Positions 47,313-58,973 are shown, numbered from the stretch's first letter. The stretch: DNA of 64,000 bases from Sipunculus nudus (GCA_026874595.1 CM049309.1:10567076-10631075); one strand, 5' to 3'. The notes: generated from the sequence alone by a model not told the origin. Translations and numbers: made by a program.

Positions 47313-47909
47313 CTGCACACATACAACAGTGAAGAAACCAATCTTATATACCAGCACTGATGCTTCGAAAAACAAAGAAGGTCACACTGACCTAATATCT
47401 AATGTAAAACCAAACATCAGGGTGATTTTTACATCTATGGTGAAAAATTTATTTTTCAGTTGATGATGTAAAAATTATTATAAAATTGTGAATAATGGTT
47501 AAACATGGTTGAATGCTAAACAACTAGTCCAAAGCATGGGGTACTATATAAGATGCAACACTCACAAGTTTCTTATTTTACAATGATTTTATAATGATAA
47601 AAAAATCTTCTTCCTAAAAAAAAAGCCACACATATCAGCCATGTAGCTGTTACCTTGTTACCATTGACTAAAATGCTGCGCTGGAATACTACAGCCCCAG
47701 TGCTTTGAACACTAAATAAGTTAACCTTAGTTCACAGAGAAAAGGAATATGAATTCACAAATTCTGATTACCAATGGAAATTCTTACATCTCTCTCTAGT
47801 GCACATATTAATTTTCTAGACCTTTAAATGTAAGGTTAGAAAAAATGATACTCATTCTTAAACCAATATTATGGGAGTTAAGCTGAGCTGAACATAAAAA
47901 GACACCTAC

Positions 47910-48069
47910 CAAGGAAGGCTGAACCAGATGCTGAGCAGCGTAGACATTATCAGGCACTGGACGAAATCCGTTCAGTTTACTCTCTGTACCATCCAGCCAG
48001 TCGGACTCAGCTGCGTGGCCATTCTTGTAGATTGATAACAGTTCAGATGATGCTTCAAGATTACTCAAC
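47910..48069 (-). CDS. MACF1: Spectraplakin exon e19: plakin-domain spectrin repeat
   Basis: Exon of 160 nt completing an Arg codon, out in phase 0. It encodes LSNLEASSELLSIYKNGHAA, then ESDWLDGTESKLNGFRPVP with the W-L-D/E pattern at the start of a repeat helix, and ends QHLVQPSL. Donor GTAGGTG. Confidence 0.9.
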
Positions 48070-48433
48070 CTGGAATGAATCAAAGTTTTTACCTTCTATT
48101 CCACTGTTGTCCATTAACAATTGTAGAATTTACGGGTCTTCCAATATTCCATGTTTGTGATAGGATAAACAGTTATGAGGATTTCTTGCTTTAAAAATTT
48201 CTATGCAGATAAAGAGGTTGGAATATAACTGAATATGTGCATGTAATGACCTTGTGCAGAAATAAAAAGATCACTCACTATCTTTCATATCTGACATTAC
48301 AACAAAGACATACTGGCCTTGGCTATAATTTTGTAAGTTTGTTTTGGCGTTATAGAATAAGATTTTTTAAGAATTTTAAATATTTCACTTTTGTTCAATG
48401 ACCAAGTAGTTTTACTCAGACTAGGAATTTTAC

Positions 48434-48627
48434 CTGTCATGGACTTGATATTCCAGTGCTGACCATCTTTGAACCAGTCCTTCAACGACTCCATCAAGTT
48501 GTCGGACATCTTGTTGGGTAGGTGAAAGGCCTGGTCGCGAGCTTTTTAACAACTGCTTCAACGAAATGTGCTGTGAACGTAATGCATCGAGCTGGGCCTT
48601 CTGTTGTCTCATCTTGTTCTGGAGACG
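48434..48627 (-). CDS. MACF1: Spectraplakin exon e18: plakin-domain spectrin repeat
   Basis: Exon of 194 nt, phase 0 in, two bases out. It encodes RLQNKMRQQKAQLDALRSQH and ends VEGLVQRWSALEYQVHD, with a spectrin-type W. Its acceptor GATATTTTTTTAG begins only about eight bases from the edge of the 94-bp tandem array, so the array supplies the upstream acceptor context. Confidence 0.9.
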
Positions 48628-48634
48628 CTAAAAA

Positions 48635-50044
48635 AATATCAATCAAACTGAAAATACTGGCACTAATTCTTAAAATACTGAACACTGGAGAATACGGCTT
48701 ACAGACTATTTTTACAGAAGGTGGTGCCAATATCAATCAAACTGAAAATACTGGCACTATTTCTTAAAATACTGAACACTGGAGAATACGGCTTACAGAC
48801 TATTTTTACAGAAGGTGGTGCCGATATCAATCAAACTGAAAATACTGGCACTATTTCTTAAAATACTGAACACTGGAGAATACGGCTTACAGACTATTTT
48901 TACAGAAGGTGGTGCCGATATCAATCAAACTGAAAATACTGGCACTAATTCTTAAAATACTGAACACTGGAGAATACGGCTTACAGACTATTTTTACAGA
49001 AGGTGGTGCCAATATCAATCAAACTGAAAATACTGGCACTAATTCTTAAAATACTGAACACTGGAGAATACGGCTTACAGACTATTTTTACAGAAGGTGG
49101 TGCCAATATCAATCAAACTGAAAATACTGGCACTATTTCTTAAAATACTGAACACTGGAGAATACGGCTTACAGACTATTTTTACAGAAGGTGGTGCCAA
49201 TATCAATCAAACTGAAAATACTGGCACTATTTCTTAAAATACTGAACACTGGAGAATACGGCTTACAGACTATTTTTACAGAAGGTGGTGCCAATATCAA
49301 TCAAACTGAAAATACTGGCACTATTTCTTAAAATACTGAACACTGGAGAATACGACTTACAGACTATTTTTACTGAAGGTGGTGCCGATATCAATCAAAC
49401 TGAAAATACTGGCACTAATTCTTAAAATACAAAACACTGGAGAATACGGCTTACAGACTATTTTTACAGAAGGTGGTGCCGATATCAATCAAACTGAAAA
49501 TACTGGCACTATTTCTTAAAATACTGAACACTGGAGAATACGGCTTACAGACTATTTTTACAGAAGGTGGTGCCAATATCAATCAAACTGAAAATACTGG
49601 CACTAATTCTTAAAATACTGAACACTGGAGAATACGGCTTACAGACTATTTTTACAGAAGGTGGTGCCAATATCAATCAAACTGAAAATACTGGCACTAC
49701 TTCTTAAAATACTGAACACTGGAGAATACGGCTTACAGACTATTTTTACAGAAGGTGGTGCCAATATCAATCAAACTGAAAATACTGGCACTATTTCTTA
49801 AAATACTGAACACTGGAGAATACGGCTTACAGACTATTTTTACAGAAGGTGGTGCCAATATCAATCAAACTGAAAATACTGGCACTATTTCTTAAAATAC
49901 TGAACACTGGAGAATACGGCTTACAGACTATTTTTACAGAAGGTGGTGCCAATATCAATCAAACTGAAAATACTGGCACTACTTCTTAAAATACTGAACA
50001 CTGGAGAATACGGCTTACAGACTATTTTTACAGAAGGTGGTGCT
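48635..50044. repeat. 94-bp minisatellite, 15 copies
   Basis: Fifteen head-to-tail copies of a 94-bp unit starting AATATCAATCAAACTGAAAA and ending GAAGGTGGTGCC. Copies are nearly identical, varying mainly at GCC[A/G]ATATC and CACTA[A/T/C]TTCTT; copies 8 and 9 carry a few private changes. The array fills most of the intron between e17 and e18 and ends about eight bases from the e18 acceptor. Confidence 0.97.
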
Positions 50045-50514
50045 AAATTTACATATTTAGGTAGCATTACATCTTGAAATAAAAGCTAACCCATAACAAT
50101 CTCACTTTAACCTCATAAAGCACGGTAACAATGCTAATATACCATTTTCAATCAGATATCAAAATAAGTACACTGGTTTACTGCATTCGTAACAAAATGG
50201 TTTTACTTCAAGAACAAGCCTTTTTTTCATCAACAAAATATGGTTTCCATACCATTAATAAAATTAATTTCCAAATGAAAAACCAAACAGATGCCATTCA
50301 GCCTAATGCTTGCCAGTGATGGTTCAAGCACCTGAGATGCGCTAAATTGTGCTTAAAGACTTCATTTTCAATTTGATAAGCAAATACTGTTAACGTAACA
50401 AAATAGGGACATCTGACAATACTGATACAATATCCGTCTTTGGATCACTATGTGTCAGTGCAAAAGTGAGTCGCTACAGCTCTACAGAAGATGCGGGTGT
50501 TTCATCCCAGTTAC

Positions 50515-50653
50515 CTTGAGTTCTGACATTGCTGTCTGATGGCCAGTGGCCTCTGCTGGTACATTATCCTGGGCTGCCAGAGTCTGCTCATGGTGACTTA
50601 TCACCTTGTCATTCTCCGCAATCCCCGCAAGTACCGACTCAGCCATCCCTAAC
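50515..50653 (-). CDS. MACF1: Spectraplakin exon e17: plakin-domain spectrin repeat
   Basis: Exon of 139 nt completing an Arg codon, out in phase 0. It reads LGMAESVLAGIAENDKVISH then HEQTLAAQDNVPAEATGHQT, a helix followed by the Pro-containing turn between helices. It is separated from e18 by the intron holding the 94-bp minisatellite. Confidence 0.89.
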
Positions 50654-51433
50654 CTGTTACAGATATACAATATGTTATTATATTTATAATATCTGATCCA
50701 CTGCATGGTTATATGACAAGTCATGAAAGCTTGACATAATTTTGTTTGCTTTTAAAGTGTCTTGATATTTTCATTGTACAAAATGCCCGATATGACTAAA
50801 TTCATACATATTCAATTCTATGCTACCTCCTCTTTTCATACTGATGCAAAGTCTTATATAAATATATTTTTTTGTCTTAGCAAAATCTCCATTTAGTGTA
50901 AATATCCTTTACAACACTATGGATATTTTTTCCCCCATAAGAGTAATATTAGTGGTTCTCAAGCATAACCTTTGTCATAAGTTTAGGTGAGAATGCAATC
51001 TTGCAGTTAAGTTTTACAGGCAATCAAGCACACAACTGCAAAAAGTAGGACAAAAGTTAGACTTGATATAAAAAAAGAGGACCAAGAAAAGACTGTTCAT
51101 ATAAAGAGGACAAAAGTAAGTGTGTTGTAATAAAAAAAAGGTATGACAAAAGAAGGAAAACAAACAGAAAAAGTATAACAAAAGTAGGACTTACACCACA
51201 TGTAACAACAATATAAATTCATGATAATTCTTGATGAATGAATGTGAAATCAACAAATGATATAATTGAGTATATATTTAAACAAATTTTTGTGGCATTC
51301 ACTTTTTACAAGCAGTCTTAAATCATAGGGTTTTTTAAGCTGCCAAAACTTTTTAACCGATAAAAAGACAAGGGCAATATCACAGTAATTCACAGCTGCA
51401 TGTTACAGTGCAAAACAAGAATGTAAGAAAATG

Positions 51434-51577
51434 TAGGATTTTCAAGAAAAGTATAATAATAGGAATGAGACCAAAAAAGTAGGAATTTTCAAGAAGAGTA
51501 TGAAAAATAGGAATGAGACCAAAAAAGCAGGAATTTTCTAGAAAAATATGAAAAATAGGAATGAGGCCAAAAAAATA
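51434..51577. repeat. Three copies of a 47-48-bp tandem repeat
   Basis: Unit AGGAATTTTCAAGAARAGTA...AATAGGAATGAGACCAAAAA repeats three times with a few changes. Looser AAAAGTAGGAC-type repeats precede it from about 51040. Intron between e16 and e17. Confidence 0.8.
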
Positions 51578-51749
51578 GGATTGGAAGAATCTTTTGACAA
51601 CCTGGATTTATAGAGGATACTGCAATGAGCATCGGAGATGATAACATGATACAGGTAAGTCCTAATATTCTCCTAATACAGTGTATTACAGTTTATTTAC
51701 CATAACAGGATTATTCGGGACTTCATTATATGTAAGTTTATACATGTAC

Positions 51750-51916
51750 CTGTCGTCATAAACATCTGACTGGGTCCACAAGTTATCCCACATTTGTTCC
51801 ACGGCTCGGAACCTGGCCTGCATGTCATGTGACTGCTGGGAAGGTGGGATGCTGGACATACTTTTCTCTGCCTCGGATATTGCTCTTTCCAGTCGACGTA
51901 ATTGATCCTTGAACAC
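51750..51916 (-). CDS. MACF1: Spectraplakin exon e16: plakin-domain spectrin repeat
   Basis: Exon of 167 nt, phase 0 in, two bases out. It begins VFKDQLRRLERAISEAEKSM and contains EQMWDNLWTQSDVYDD, the W-x-x-L-W helix typical of the repeat. Acceptor TGATTACAG, donor GTACATG. Confidence 0.9.
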
Positions 51917-52428
51917 CTGTAATCAAAACGAACACTGACAATTAGTTGAATTTAAAACTTTTAAATGTTCACTCAATTACAATCCTCTATCTCAAACTAT
52001 CTCTTATTTAAATGAAATCACAGCTTTAGACCAAACAAATGTATTACTAATAATCTTATGTATACTAATCTTTGATCACCATTTTCTCCATTACATCTCA
52101 ATTTTCATAATGTAATCCTTTTAATTTTAAAAGAACAAAAGAACACTATCTGTTAAATATGTGAAATAATCTTCAATATTAAGAAGTCTCTACATACTGT
52201 TTACAAATCTACTGGCTAGTGTCAACTATATCATCAATATTATTAAATAATAAATCTTACTGATTATCCATTCATAAACATTAAACACAGTAAATTAATG
52301 ACAGACAAAGCATTTTGTTAAGCCCAGCAGATAATCTGAAAACTTTTCTTTACTCTTCTTGTGACCTTGTGTCCTTGCTTTTGTACCAATCGCCTTTACA
52401 ACTTGACCTCTGACCTGACCTCACTGAC

Positions 52429-52583
52429 CTTGTGTTTGTGTCTCATGATGGTGATTTCTGTGCTGTTCTGTGGGAGCTGCTCCTGGGTGCGAGCTGTCAG
52501 ATCCTGCTGGAACTCTGACAGTCTGTCGTGCAGCTGGTTCAGGTCACTGTTCAGTTGCTGAGGGCTGGCAGCACCACGTTCAG
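52429..52583 (-). CDS. MACF1: Spectraplakin exon e15: plakin-domain spectrin repeat
   Basis: Exon of 155 nt finishing the Ala codon of e14, out in phase 0. It encodes ERGAASPQQLNSDLNQLHDR and a further 31 residues ending TIMRHKHK. The donor GTCAGTGAGG is the only one that joins to e16 in frame. Confidence 0.86.
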
Positions 52584-52890
52584 CTAAAAACAGACATAAA
52601 ATATAATATTAAAGAATTAAAGAATAAGACAGAAAAGAGTTAAAGTCTCTTTAAGCAAAAGGAATCTCTCATTCATAGAATAAAATATCAGGTTTTGGCA
52701 GAAAAGAGTTTATATTTCATCTTACTGAGAAGAATCTTCCAATAAACCTATTCTTTGAAACAGTACCTATTTAAACTGGGACAAAAAATTTCCCTTTGTA
52801 CTGATTTTCTCCATTTTATGGGTAAGTTTTTAAGAAAATTGATTTATCATAAAACTTGCAATCAAAAGAATGTTCTAATGTTTGTCTCAC

Positions 52891-53065
52891 CAGCATCTAT
52901 GGCAGCCATGAAGTTGTTTAGAATGTGGTTACATTCCTGCATTTCAGCTTTGAGCCGAGCGAGGGCAGCTTCATGTCCGCCTTCTGCCTGGAACTCGGCC
53001 ACCAGCTTGTCAGCATCCTCGTTCAGAGCCCGCATGATTGACTCTCGCTGAGAGGGATCTAATGT
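52891..53065 (-). CDS. MACF1: Spectraplakin exon e14: plakin-domain spectrin repeat
   Basis: Exon of 175 nt, phase 0 in, one base of an Ala codon out. It starts TLDPSQRESIMRALNEDAD and ends NHILNNFMAAIDA, typical of the plakin-domain repeats C-terminal to the SH3. Acceptor TTAGTTTCAG, donor GTGAGAC. Confidence 0.9.
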
Positions 53066-53488
53066 CTGAAACTAATACAAACAACTAACTGCTATACAGT
53101 ACTATAGAAGTGGATGCTTTGCTTAAAACTGATTCTCTCCATTAGCTATGTAATACTTATCATACCTTTTCACATGTAATATGAAAACTTACATGTATAT
53201 ATATATATGTGCATGTCAGTATGTTTCTTCATATAAATGTATGTGTATGTTTGTATGAATACAGAGAGAATAAACACTTAAATATTGCTTCTTCTTTCCT
53301 AACCTAAACCTTGTGATATACAGGAAAACCTGTCTCAAAAGATCACCTGTCTTATAACACCACTTGTCCATTAAGACCACTTTTGGCCAGTCCTTATATA
53401 TATATATAAATATATATATACCTGTCAAGAATGGTTCTAATAAATTTCTTTTCTGCGAGTAAATATTCTCTGAAATGGAGAACTTTAC

Positions 53489-53603
53489 CTGTTTGATGTC
53501 CCACTGCTTAACAACTTTGATTGTAGCGAAAATCATCTGTAGTTTGAGCTGGCGTGACTTTGTCTTCCACAGACCTGATAACCTGTCAAGCTTGGCTCTC
53601 AGT
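53489..53603 (-). CDS. MACF1: Spectraplakin exon e13: spectrin repeat after the SH3
   Basis: Exon of 115 nt; its first base completes an Ile codon, and it ends in phase 0. It encodes LRAKLDRLSGLWKTKSRQLK and a following helix ending KVVKQWDIKQ, with the L-x-x-LW-K-x-x-R pattern of this plakin-domain helix. Donor GTAAAGTT. Confidence 0.92.
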
Positions 53604-54088
53604 CTAAAAATACAGTTAAAGTGATCAGCAATCACTCATATACCTTTCTTATAGGAAGAACAACAAGAGAAAAGGTTATATATATATATATATATATTCA
53701 GTGAAGCCATGCTGTGTCAAGTTGAACTTTGATATGTCCTCAACTCAACACAAGCAGGTTAAGCTTGGTAAAGAGTTAACTCTTGTAATTAAATCTTAGG
53801 ACTTAAATAAATAAAATGAAATACATAAAAACATAGAGGATTACACTCAGATGGCCTTCATTAATCAATGTAGATTTTTTCATATCCTGGTCAAATTTCA
53901 TATAAAACAGATGCTGAAGAGGAGGGGGACCACAATTTCATATATTTAAAACAAAAAAAGTATTTAGATTTCTTACACAAAGTTGGATACCTCCTATATA
54001 CAATATGCACTGCAGTAAATGTTTGAACACCAACTATTTCATATTTGCAGAACAGACACAATATCAGAGATGTAATCTTAAGACTCAC

Positions 54089-54180
54089 ATCTCAACAAAG
54101 TCCACAGCTTCCGCATCAGGAGGTGGGATGAGGAAGCAGACCCCAGGGACGAGGCCCTCCTCACCTTGACGGCTTCCTAC
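54089..54180 (-). CDS. MACF1: Spectraplakin exon e12: end of the SH3 domain
   Basis: Exon of 92 nt, phase 0 in, two bases out. It encodes SRQGEEGLVPGVCFLIPPP then DAEAVDFVE. The VP-x-VCF-x-IPPP-x-x-EAVDF signature is the family form of the SH3 end and of the return to the spectrin helix. Plakin SH3 domains are known to pack on the neighbouring spectrin repeat and to lack a normal Pro-peptide groove. Confidence 0.94.
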
Positions 54181-54675
54181 CTGTTAACAAGATCATCTGA
54201 CAGGTAAAATGCATCCTACATTTAACGAGTAAAATATTTCCTTCATAGAACAAAGTTGTAACAACAATTTATTACAACTGAGAACCATCTGATTTTAAGG
54301 ATATCTTTGATTACGCAATAGAAACCTTCACCATCCACATAAATAATTCACTGGTCTTTTTATCAAAATATCAGACTTCAGATTTGATTCTGACAGCATT
54401 AATGTATGGATACTATATATTTCATACAATGAACACTATTTGGTACTGGAAATCAATCAGGCCTATATAAGTTAAAGGTATTAACCTTTAATGAGCAGCA
54501 AGTTTTATATAATCATATCAACTTTCTGTCGAGTGTGGCTTAACAGATAAGACTTTTTTGTATTGAAATGATTTGTCTAATTATTTTTTGCACTGAGAAT
54601 CCTTTTATTTGTGGAGACATAAATGGCTCCAGCAGTTTATGAATATAATACAATAAGATACAAGTTATCACTGAC

Positions 54676-54738
54676 CGTCCACTTTGTCCTTTGGCTGTTG
54701 TCCTTCAGTGTGTATGCCTCTCCTTTCACTACATTGAT
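54676..54738 (-). CDS. MACF1: Spectraplakin exon e11: SH3 core
   Basis: Symmetric 63-nt exon, 21 residues, reading INVVKGEAYTLKDN and SQRTKWT. It aligns to the plakin SH3 segment with its RT-loop equivalent and the conserved K-W before the next strand. Acceptor TGTTACAG, donor GTCAGTGA. Confidence 0.93.
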
Positions 54739-55133
54739 CTGTAACAAAAAAAATTTATTTTAAATCAATTATACCACAGGTCTTGTGACAAGGATTACAA
54801 ATTAAGTAAATAATTAGGCTGCTGCAAAGGAAAGGTGGAAGCCAATTCATGGAATTTAAGTCCCCCTCTCGTTGTCTTTCATGCTAACCTGATCAATATG
54901 TTTCAGTTTTTATGTTTGCCAGAAGATGTCTCCACATGTCATAGTGGCTATGTAAATGTCCCCGTTCCAGGAAGAAGGGGACAATAAAGGGGTCGCATAT
55001 AATTGAATGTAGTTCAATATAGTTAGGTCAATGTGATTAATGTATGACACAAGTCCTCTTCATTTAAAAGATACATCCTAGTTTTTAAATCATCTTGACA
55101 TGACTATAACTGCAAAACCAAGGCGTCACTTAC

Positions 55134-55280
55134 ATTGAGATGTTTATATGAACACAGAGCTCTGACTGGGGTTGGAGCTGTGACGGGGCGACTCCTCTGT
55201 TTCAGTGGTACAACGGCTCTGCTCTGGCGTGACAATGATTCTACAACACCTTGCTGTGCTGTAATCTGGTCCCTCAAGCC
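55134..55280 (-). CDS. MACF1: Spectraplakin exon e10: linker and start of the SH3 domain
   Basis: Symmetric 147-nt exon, 49 residues. GLRDQITAQQGVVESLSRQS is the helix before the SH3. TPVRALCSYKHLN is its first strand, with the ALxxY motif of SH3 domains kept as ALCSY. The Pro-rich spacer RPVTAPTP precedes the strand. Acceptor TATGCAG, donor GTAAGTGA. Confidence 0.93.
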
Positions 55281-55766
55281 CTGCATACAAATTTCATAAG
55301 AATATGCATTTAACAAATTAATCTCTGATTTACTGAAATATGGTTTTTGCAAAAGAAGGAGGTCAATGAATGGTTTACATAACTTTTGATTAAATGTCAC
55401 ATATAGGTCTAGAGTGCCAACATATTTTGGTGTAAATCCCCACTTTAAACACCCTGGGTTGCATATTGCATACCAGGCTTGGCAGCGTATTTTTTTCCAA
55501 TGAGGGATATAATCAAACGGCTGTCTATTGAGCATAATTTATGACATCACAGAGAACAATGACTTTACCTAACATGCCACCTGGTGAAAGATGAAAGAAG
55601 CTGTTATACTTTTATCATATGAAGATAGTGATATTAGAATAAATAAATATAAAGTTTTAATATTAATTTTGATAAAGCATTTTTTTTTTAATAGTGACAA
55701 ACTAGATAACTGAAAAACAAAATGAGATATTAAACTTACACTTAACTTCAGCCATGTTAATGTCAT

Positions 55767-55782
55767 CCCCCCCCCCCCCCCC
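55767..55782. repeat. C(16) homopolymer just downstream of the e9 donor
   Basis: Sixteen C on the plus strand, so the transcript has sixteen G, starting 30 bases inside the intron after e9. G runs near 5' splice sites are known intronic splicing enhancers and can form G-quadruplexes. Confidence 0.9.
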
Positions 55783-55812
55783 AACCTCAGTGACATTTTC
55801 CTTGATGTTTAC

Positions 55813-56136
55813 CTGAATTTCTCTCAACATTCTTTCAGTTTCTTCCACTGCCAGGTCTGTGCCACTGTAATTTGAGTGTAAGCGATCCATTTGCTCATCG
55901 ACCCACTGATCACATGACCGAGCCTGTTGCCAGAACTGGTGATAAGCCGTGGCATCCTTGAGATGTGTTTCCAGACACATCGTCAGCTGCAACAGCCATG
56001 ACCACTGTGTCTGCATCGCACTCATGTACGCCTCGATCGTCTTGGCTGCCGGGTGTCTCGTCATAACAAGGCTCTCTCCGTGGTCCTGAACCGCACTGAA
56101 CTGACTCTCCCTTGCCTCTATGTCTGCCATCAGTGA
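55813..56136 (-). CDS. MACF1: Spectraplakin exon e9: plakin-domain repeat before the SH3
   Basis: Symmetric 324-nt exon, 108 residues. It begins SLMADIEARESQFSAVQDHG and contains TIEAYMSAMQTQWSWLLQL, matching the family block with TQWSW. It then reads LETHLKDATAYHQFW, as in the family segment EAHLKENTAYFQFF. It forms the first part of the spectrin repeat into which the SH3 is inserted. A 16-base C run (G run in the transcript) starts 30 bases past its donor. Confidence 0.95.
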
Positions 56137-57548
56137 CTGCAAAATATATTTTTGTTAATACTGGATAAAAAATTCTGGAACAAATAGTTCAAATATCAGA
56201 GAGAGGTTTCAGACACTGCATGCCCACTGGTATTAAACCTGAAATTCTTGTTAACATAAACAGATTACAAACATCATAAACAGATTACTAACATCATAAA
56301 CAGATTTTGAACATCATAGACAGATTTCAAACATAAACATATTCTAAACATTATAAACTGATTACAAACATAAACAGATTCTAAACATCATAAACATATT
56401 ACAAACATAAACAGAATATAGACACCATTTACAGATTATAAACATCATAAACAAACCCCCCCACATCACAGAAATACCCAACAAACAAAATACTGCAACT
56501 TAACAGTTCTCTCCGATGTTATAAACAGATCTTTAATGTTATAAACAGTCCTTTTGCATCATTAACAGGTCCTAGCATCACAAGGAAAACCCTCAATATA
56601 AGATTGTCTCAAACATCACAATCTATCACACATAACACAGATTTCAGATGTAATATATAAAAATGTTAACATAAAAGGACACCACAGACATTACAAATTA
56701 ATTAAATACCACAAAACAGAGAGACACAAAACAAACAAAAATACAATGACTAAACAATAATATAATACAAAGTATGACACAAGCTTCACTTGACAAATTG
56801 GCTTTAAACAAACTTTTTATTTGTATGGAGAAAAAAAAGTCCTTAAAACACATAAAAGAGAAATAAAAATATCATATACTATATTATCTTTCATAATGTA
56901 CAGCAGTAATTCTCATAGAATTAAATGTGTTTCATCGCTTAAACCAAAACTTTGTTATGGATAATACTTTCCCAAGAGCAGATACTTCTGATTAAGTAAT
57001 GAAGGCATGACATGTTACAAATATGTAACACTGTTAGGAGCAAAAGTAAATGAAGACAGACCCAATCTACAAGAATTTAAATTTGTAATGTCCTCTTCAA
57101 AATAACTGGTTTCATGTCTGTTGATATGAATGGCCAAGCTGTACAGTACCAAAACAGAGAGAAAAGTCGAATTTACTCTTATCACTAAAAAACAGAATCT
57201 CTGTAACTTAACCTACAATAGACAGATTAAGTATTTATTATACTGAACAACATATAAAAGTACAAAAAATACCTGATATATAGTATCTAGGCATCACAAC
57301 TAGTACTAAACTGTCACAAGTAATCCATCTATTTACATTTGATGGTAAATTTCACAGAATACATATTTCACTATATCTGGACTATAAATAGGAATAAATT
57401 AGTATGACAGTAACTTACAACTAGACAGAACCCCTTACTTAAATTAACATGAAAGTTGTACAAGGAGTAGCATGCAAAATAAGGCCAAACTAAACAAGGT
57501 AAACATACTACAGAGTAAAATTAGAAGAAGTAAACACCAGCTGCTAAC
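56137..57548. other. Intron between e9 and the microexon, with a degenerate minisatellite
   Basis: From about 56250 to 56460 the phrase ACATAAACAGATT(A/C)CAAAC recurs with 14-22-bp spacing, about a dozen degenerate copies. The rest is AT-rich without recognisable features. Confidence 0.7.
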
Positions 57549-57569
57549 CTGAACACCTGGAATGCCTCT
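57549..57569 (-). CDS. MACF1: Candidate 21-nt microexon e8 (RGIPGVQ)
   Basis: A 21-nt open segment reading RGIPGVQ. It is bounded by an acceptor with a good pyrimidine tract (CTGTTTTTTTATGCTTTACAG) and by donor GTTAGC. It lies between e7 and e9, both phase 0 at this junction, so inclusion inserts seven residues without a frame change. Relatives join the flanking helices directly (EEYHE to SLMADIEARE), so this looks like an optional insert in a helical connector. Not proven without transcripts; the GTTAGC donor is moderate. Confidence 0.55.
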
Positions 57570-57769
57570 CTGTAAAGCATAAAAAAACAGAAGAAACTGT
57601 CAGCTACTGAATAATACAGACCCACCACATCTGGTCAAGGAAGCAAGGTTTGTTCAATAAAGGGACACTGTAACAACTGTAAGAGTAAATTAATAATTGT
57701 TCATGTACAAGTCTAATATAAGAAAAGAAATAACAATGTGAGTAGTCCTACAATTTACATAATACAGAT

Positions 57770-58020
57770 TTTCTTTATCTCCTCCAAGGAGATTATGTTC
57801 TCACCTCTGCTTGTGTTTTAAAAAGGATTATGAAAAATGCCCATTGGTTGGCCTGAACATTTCTGTAGAGGCATGGAACACAAGTTAGGGAAGAGCCTAA
57901 TAAATTTTGGCGCAGCCATTAAATTCCTGGTAAGTTATTGCAGAGACACCAAAGGTAACAGATGGATGGGCGTAATATGCATAATATGAACCATCTAAGA
58001 CAGGTGTATCCAAGCTAAAG
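57770..58020. repeat. Dispersed repeat copy (TTAAATTTTGGCG family)
   Basis: CTCCAAGGAGATTATGTTCTCACC followed by TAATAAATTTTGGCGCAGCC and a GTAAGTTATTGCAGAGACAC end. Related in order and wording to 8820-9010 and 63200-63610. Intron between e7 and e8. Confidence 0.6.
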
Positions 58021-58268
58021 CTTAAGACAGAGACATAAAAGGGTATTTGTACTGGGGATTTCAACATAACACTTTTGCTGAACATTTAAACAACATGATG
58101 ACAGTGAAGAGAGTGAAGTCAGTCTCAATCTGAAGGAGGGTGCGCTGGCTAATATAAAGCTTGTGCTGATATTGAATGAGAGTGAAACAGGTAAGAGTTA
58201 AATAGCCCTGACAGTCAGACACCATCAAAACTAAGACCAAAATAAACTATGTGCACATGTGTTCTCAC

Positions 58269-58430
58269 CTCATGGTATTCCTCTATCTGTGATATGGGTA
58301 GGTTTTTGGAACTCCAGTCCCTCGAGATTTCGGCTTCCTCCTTCTCGTTCAGCCAGATCAGCTGCTTTGTTGCTGCTTCGATAAAAGCCAGCAGCCCCTC
58401 CAGGTGGCGCAGACGCAGGTCTGAGGTTGA
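58269..58430 (-). CDS. MACF1: Spectraplakin exon e7: plakin-domain repeat with WLNEKEE motif
   Basis: Symmetric exon of 162 nt, 54 residues. It contains LIWLNEKEEAEISRDWS, one of the most conserved stretches of the plakin domain (WLNEKEE..V.RDWS in MACF1, dystonin and plectin). This alone identifies the plakin family. It ends ISQIEEYHE and is followed either by the 21-nt microexon e8 or directly by e9. Confidence 0.95.
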
Positions 58431-58895
58431 CTGCAAAAGCACACATTTCTCCAATAATTTGAAAACACAAAACGAGCTGTCTTTTCAGTGGTCTTCCATA
58501 GGTGGCGCCACCTTTTTTTTAATTTCAAAGTTCAGTCATGCTTCATTCCACAGATTTTGTCCATGACCCATCCACACAATAAGCAATTTAGTGTTATAAA
58601 GAAAAACAGATAAATTATATATACATAGAGACACTGACACTCATACATATGACACTGTTGCATCTTAATTCAAAGATAGCTCCAGTGATTTGCCCCATCA
58701 GTAAATGTGTCTGCATTGGTCATAACTTGCACTTATAGCCCAGTAGATGTATACAGTTTGTCCTCTCTGAGAGACCACTTGTCTGATAAGACCACCTGTG
58801 AATCATGGCCAGCCCCATGACTGTATTTGTACATTATATACATGTAATATATTGTATTCTGATTTCATACTTGCCAAGTGAAACACTTCACTTAC

Positions 58896-58973
58896 CACTA
58901 AGTTTGAGTAGGCCCCTTCTAGTCTCTGCATCATCTCTTTGTAAGGTCTCTGTTCTGCAGGTTTCAGCATTCT
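58896..58973 (-). CDS. MACF1: Spectraplakin exon e6: plakin-domain spectrin repeat
   Basis: Short symmetric exon of 78 nt (26 residues): RMLKPAEQRPYKEMMQRLEG then AYSNLV. The Pro-rich first half is a loop and the second half begins a helix that runs into e7. Borders ATTTTACAG and GTAAGTGA. Confidence 0.86.

Larger units (their letters stand above)
51917..55133. other. Introns between e10 and e16
   Basis: Six introns of 307-512 bp, AT-rich. Those on either side of e13 carry TA dinucleotide runs (53203-53210, 53395-53421, 53677-53696). Nothing else recognised. Confidence 0.7.

Noticed and set aside
48494-48767. Open frames over the start of the minisatellite
   Set aside because: They are by-products of the repeat unit and the antisense of e18, with no domain and no splice support.
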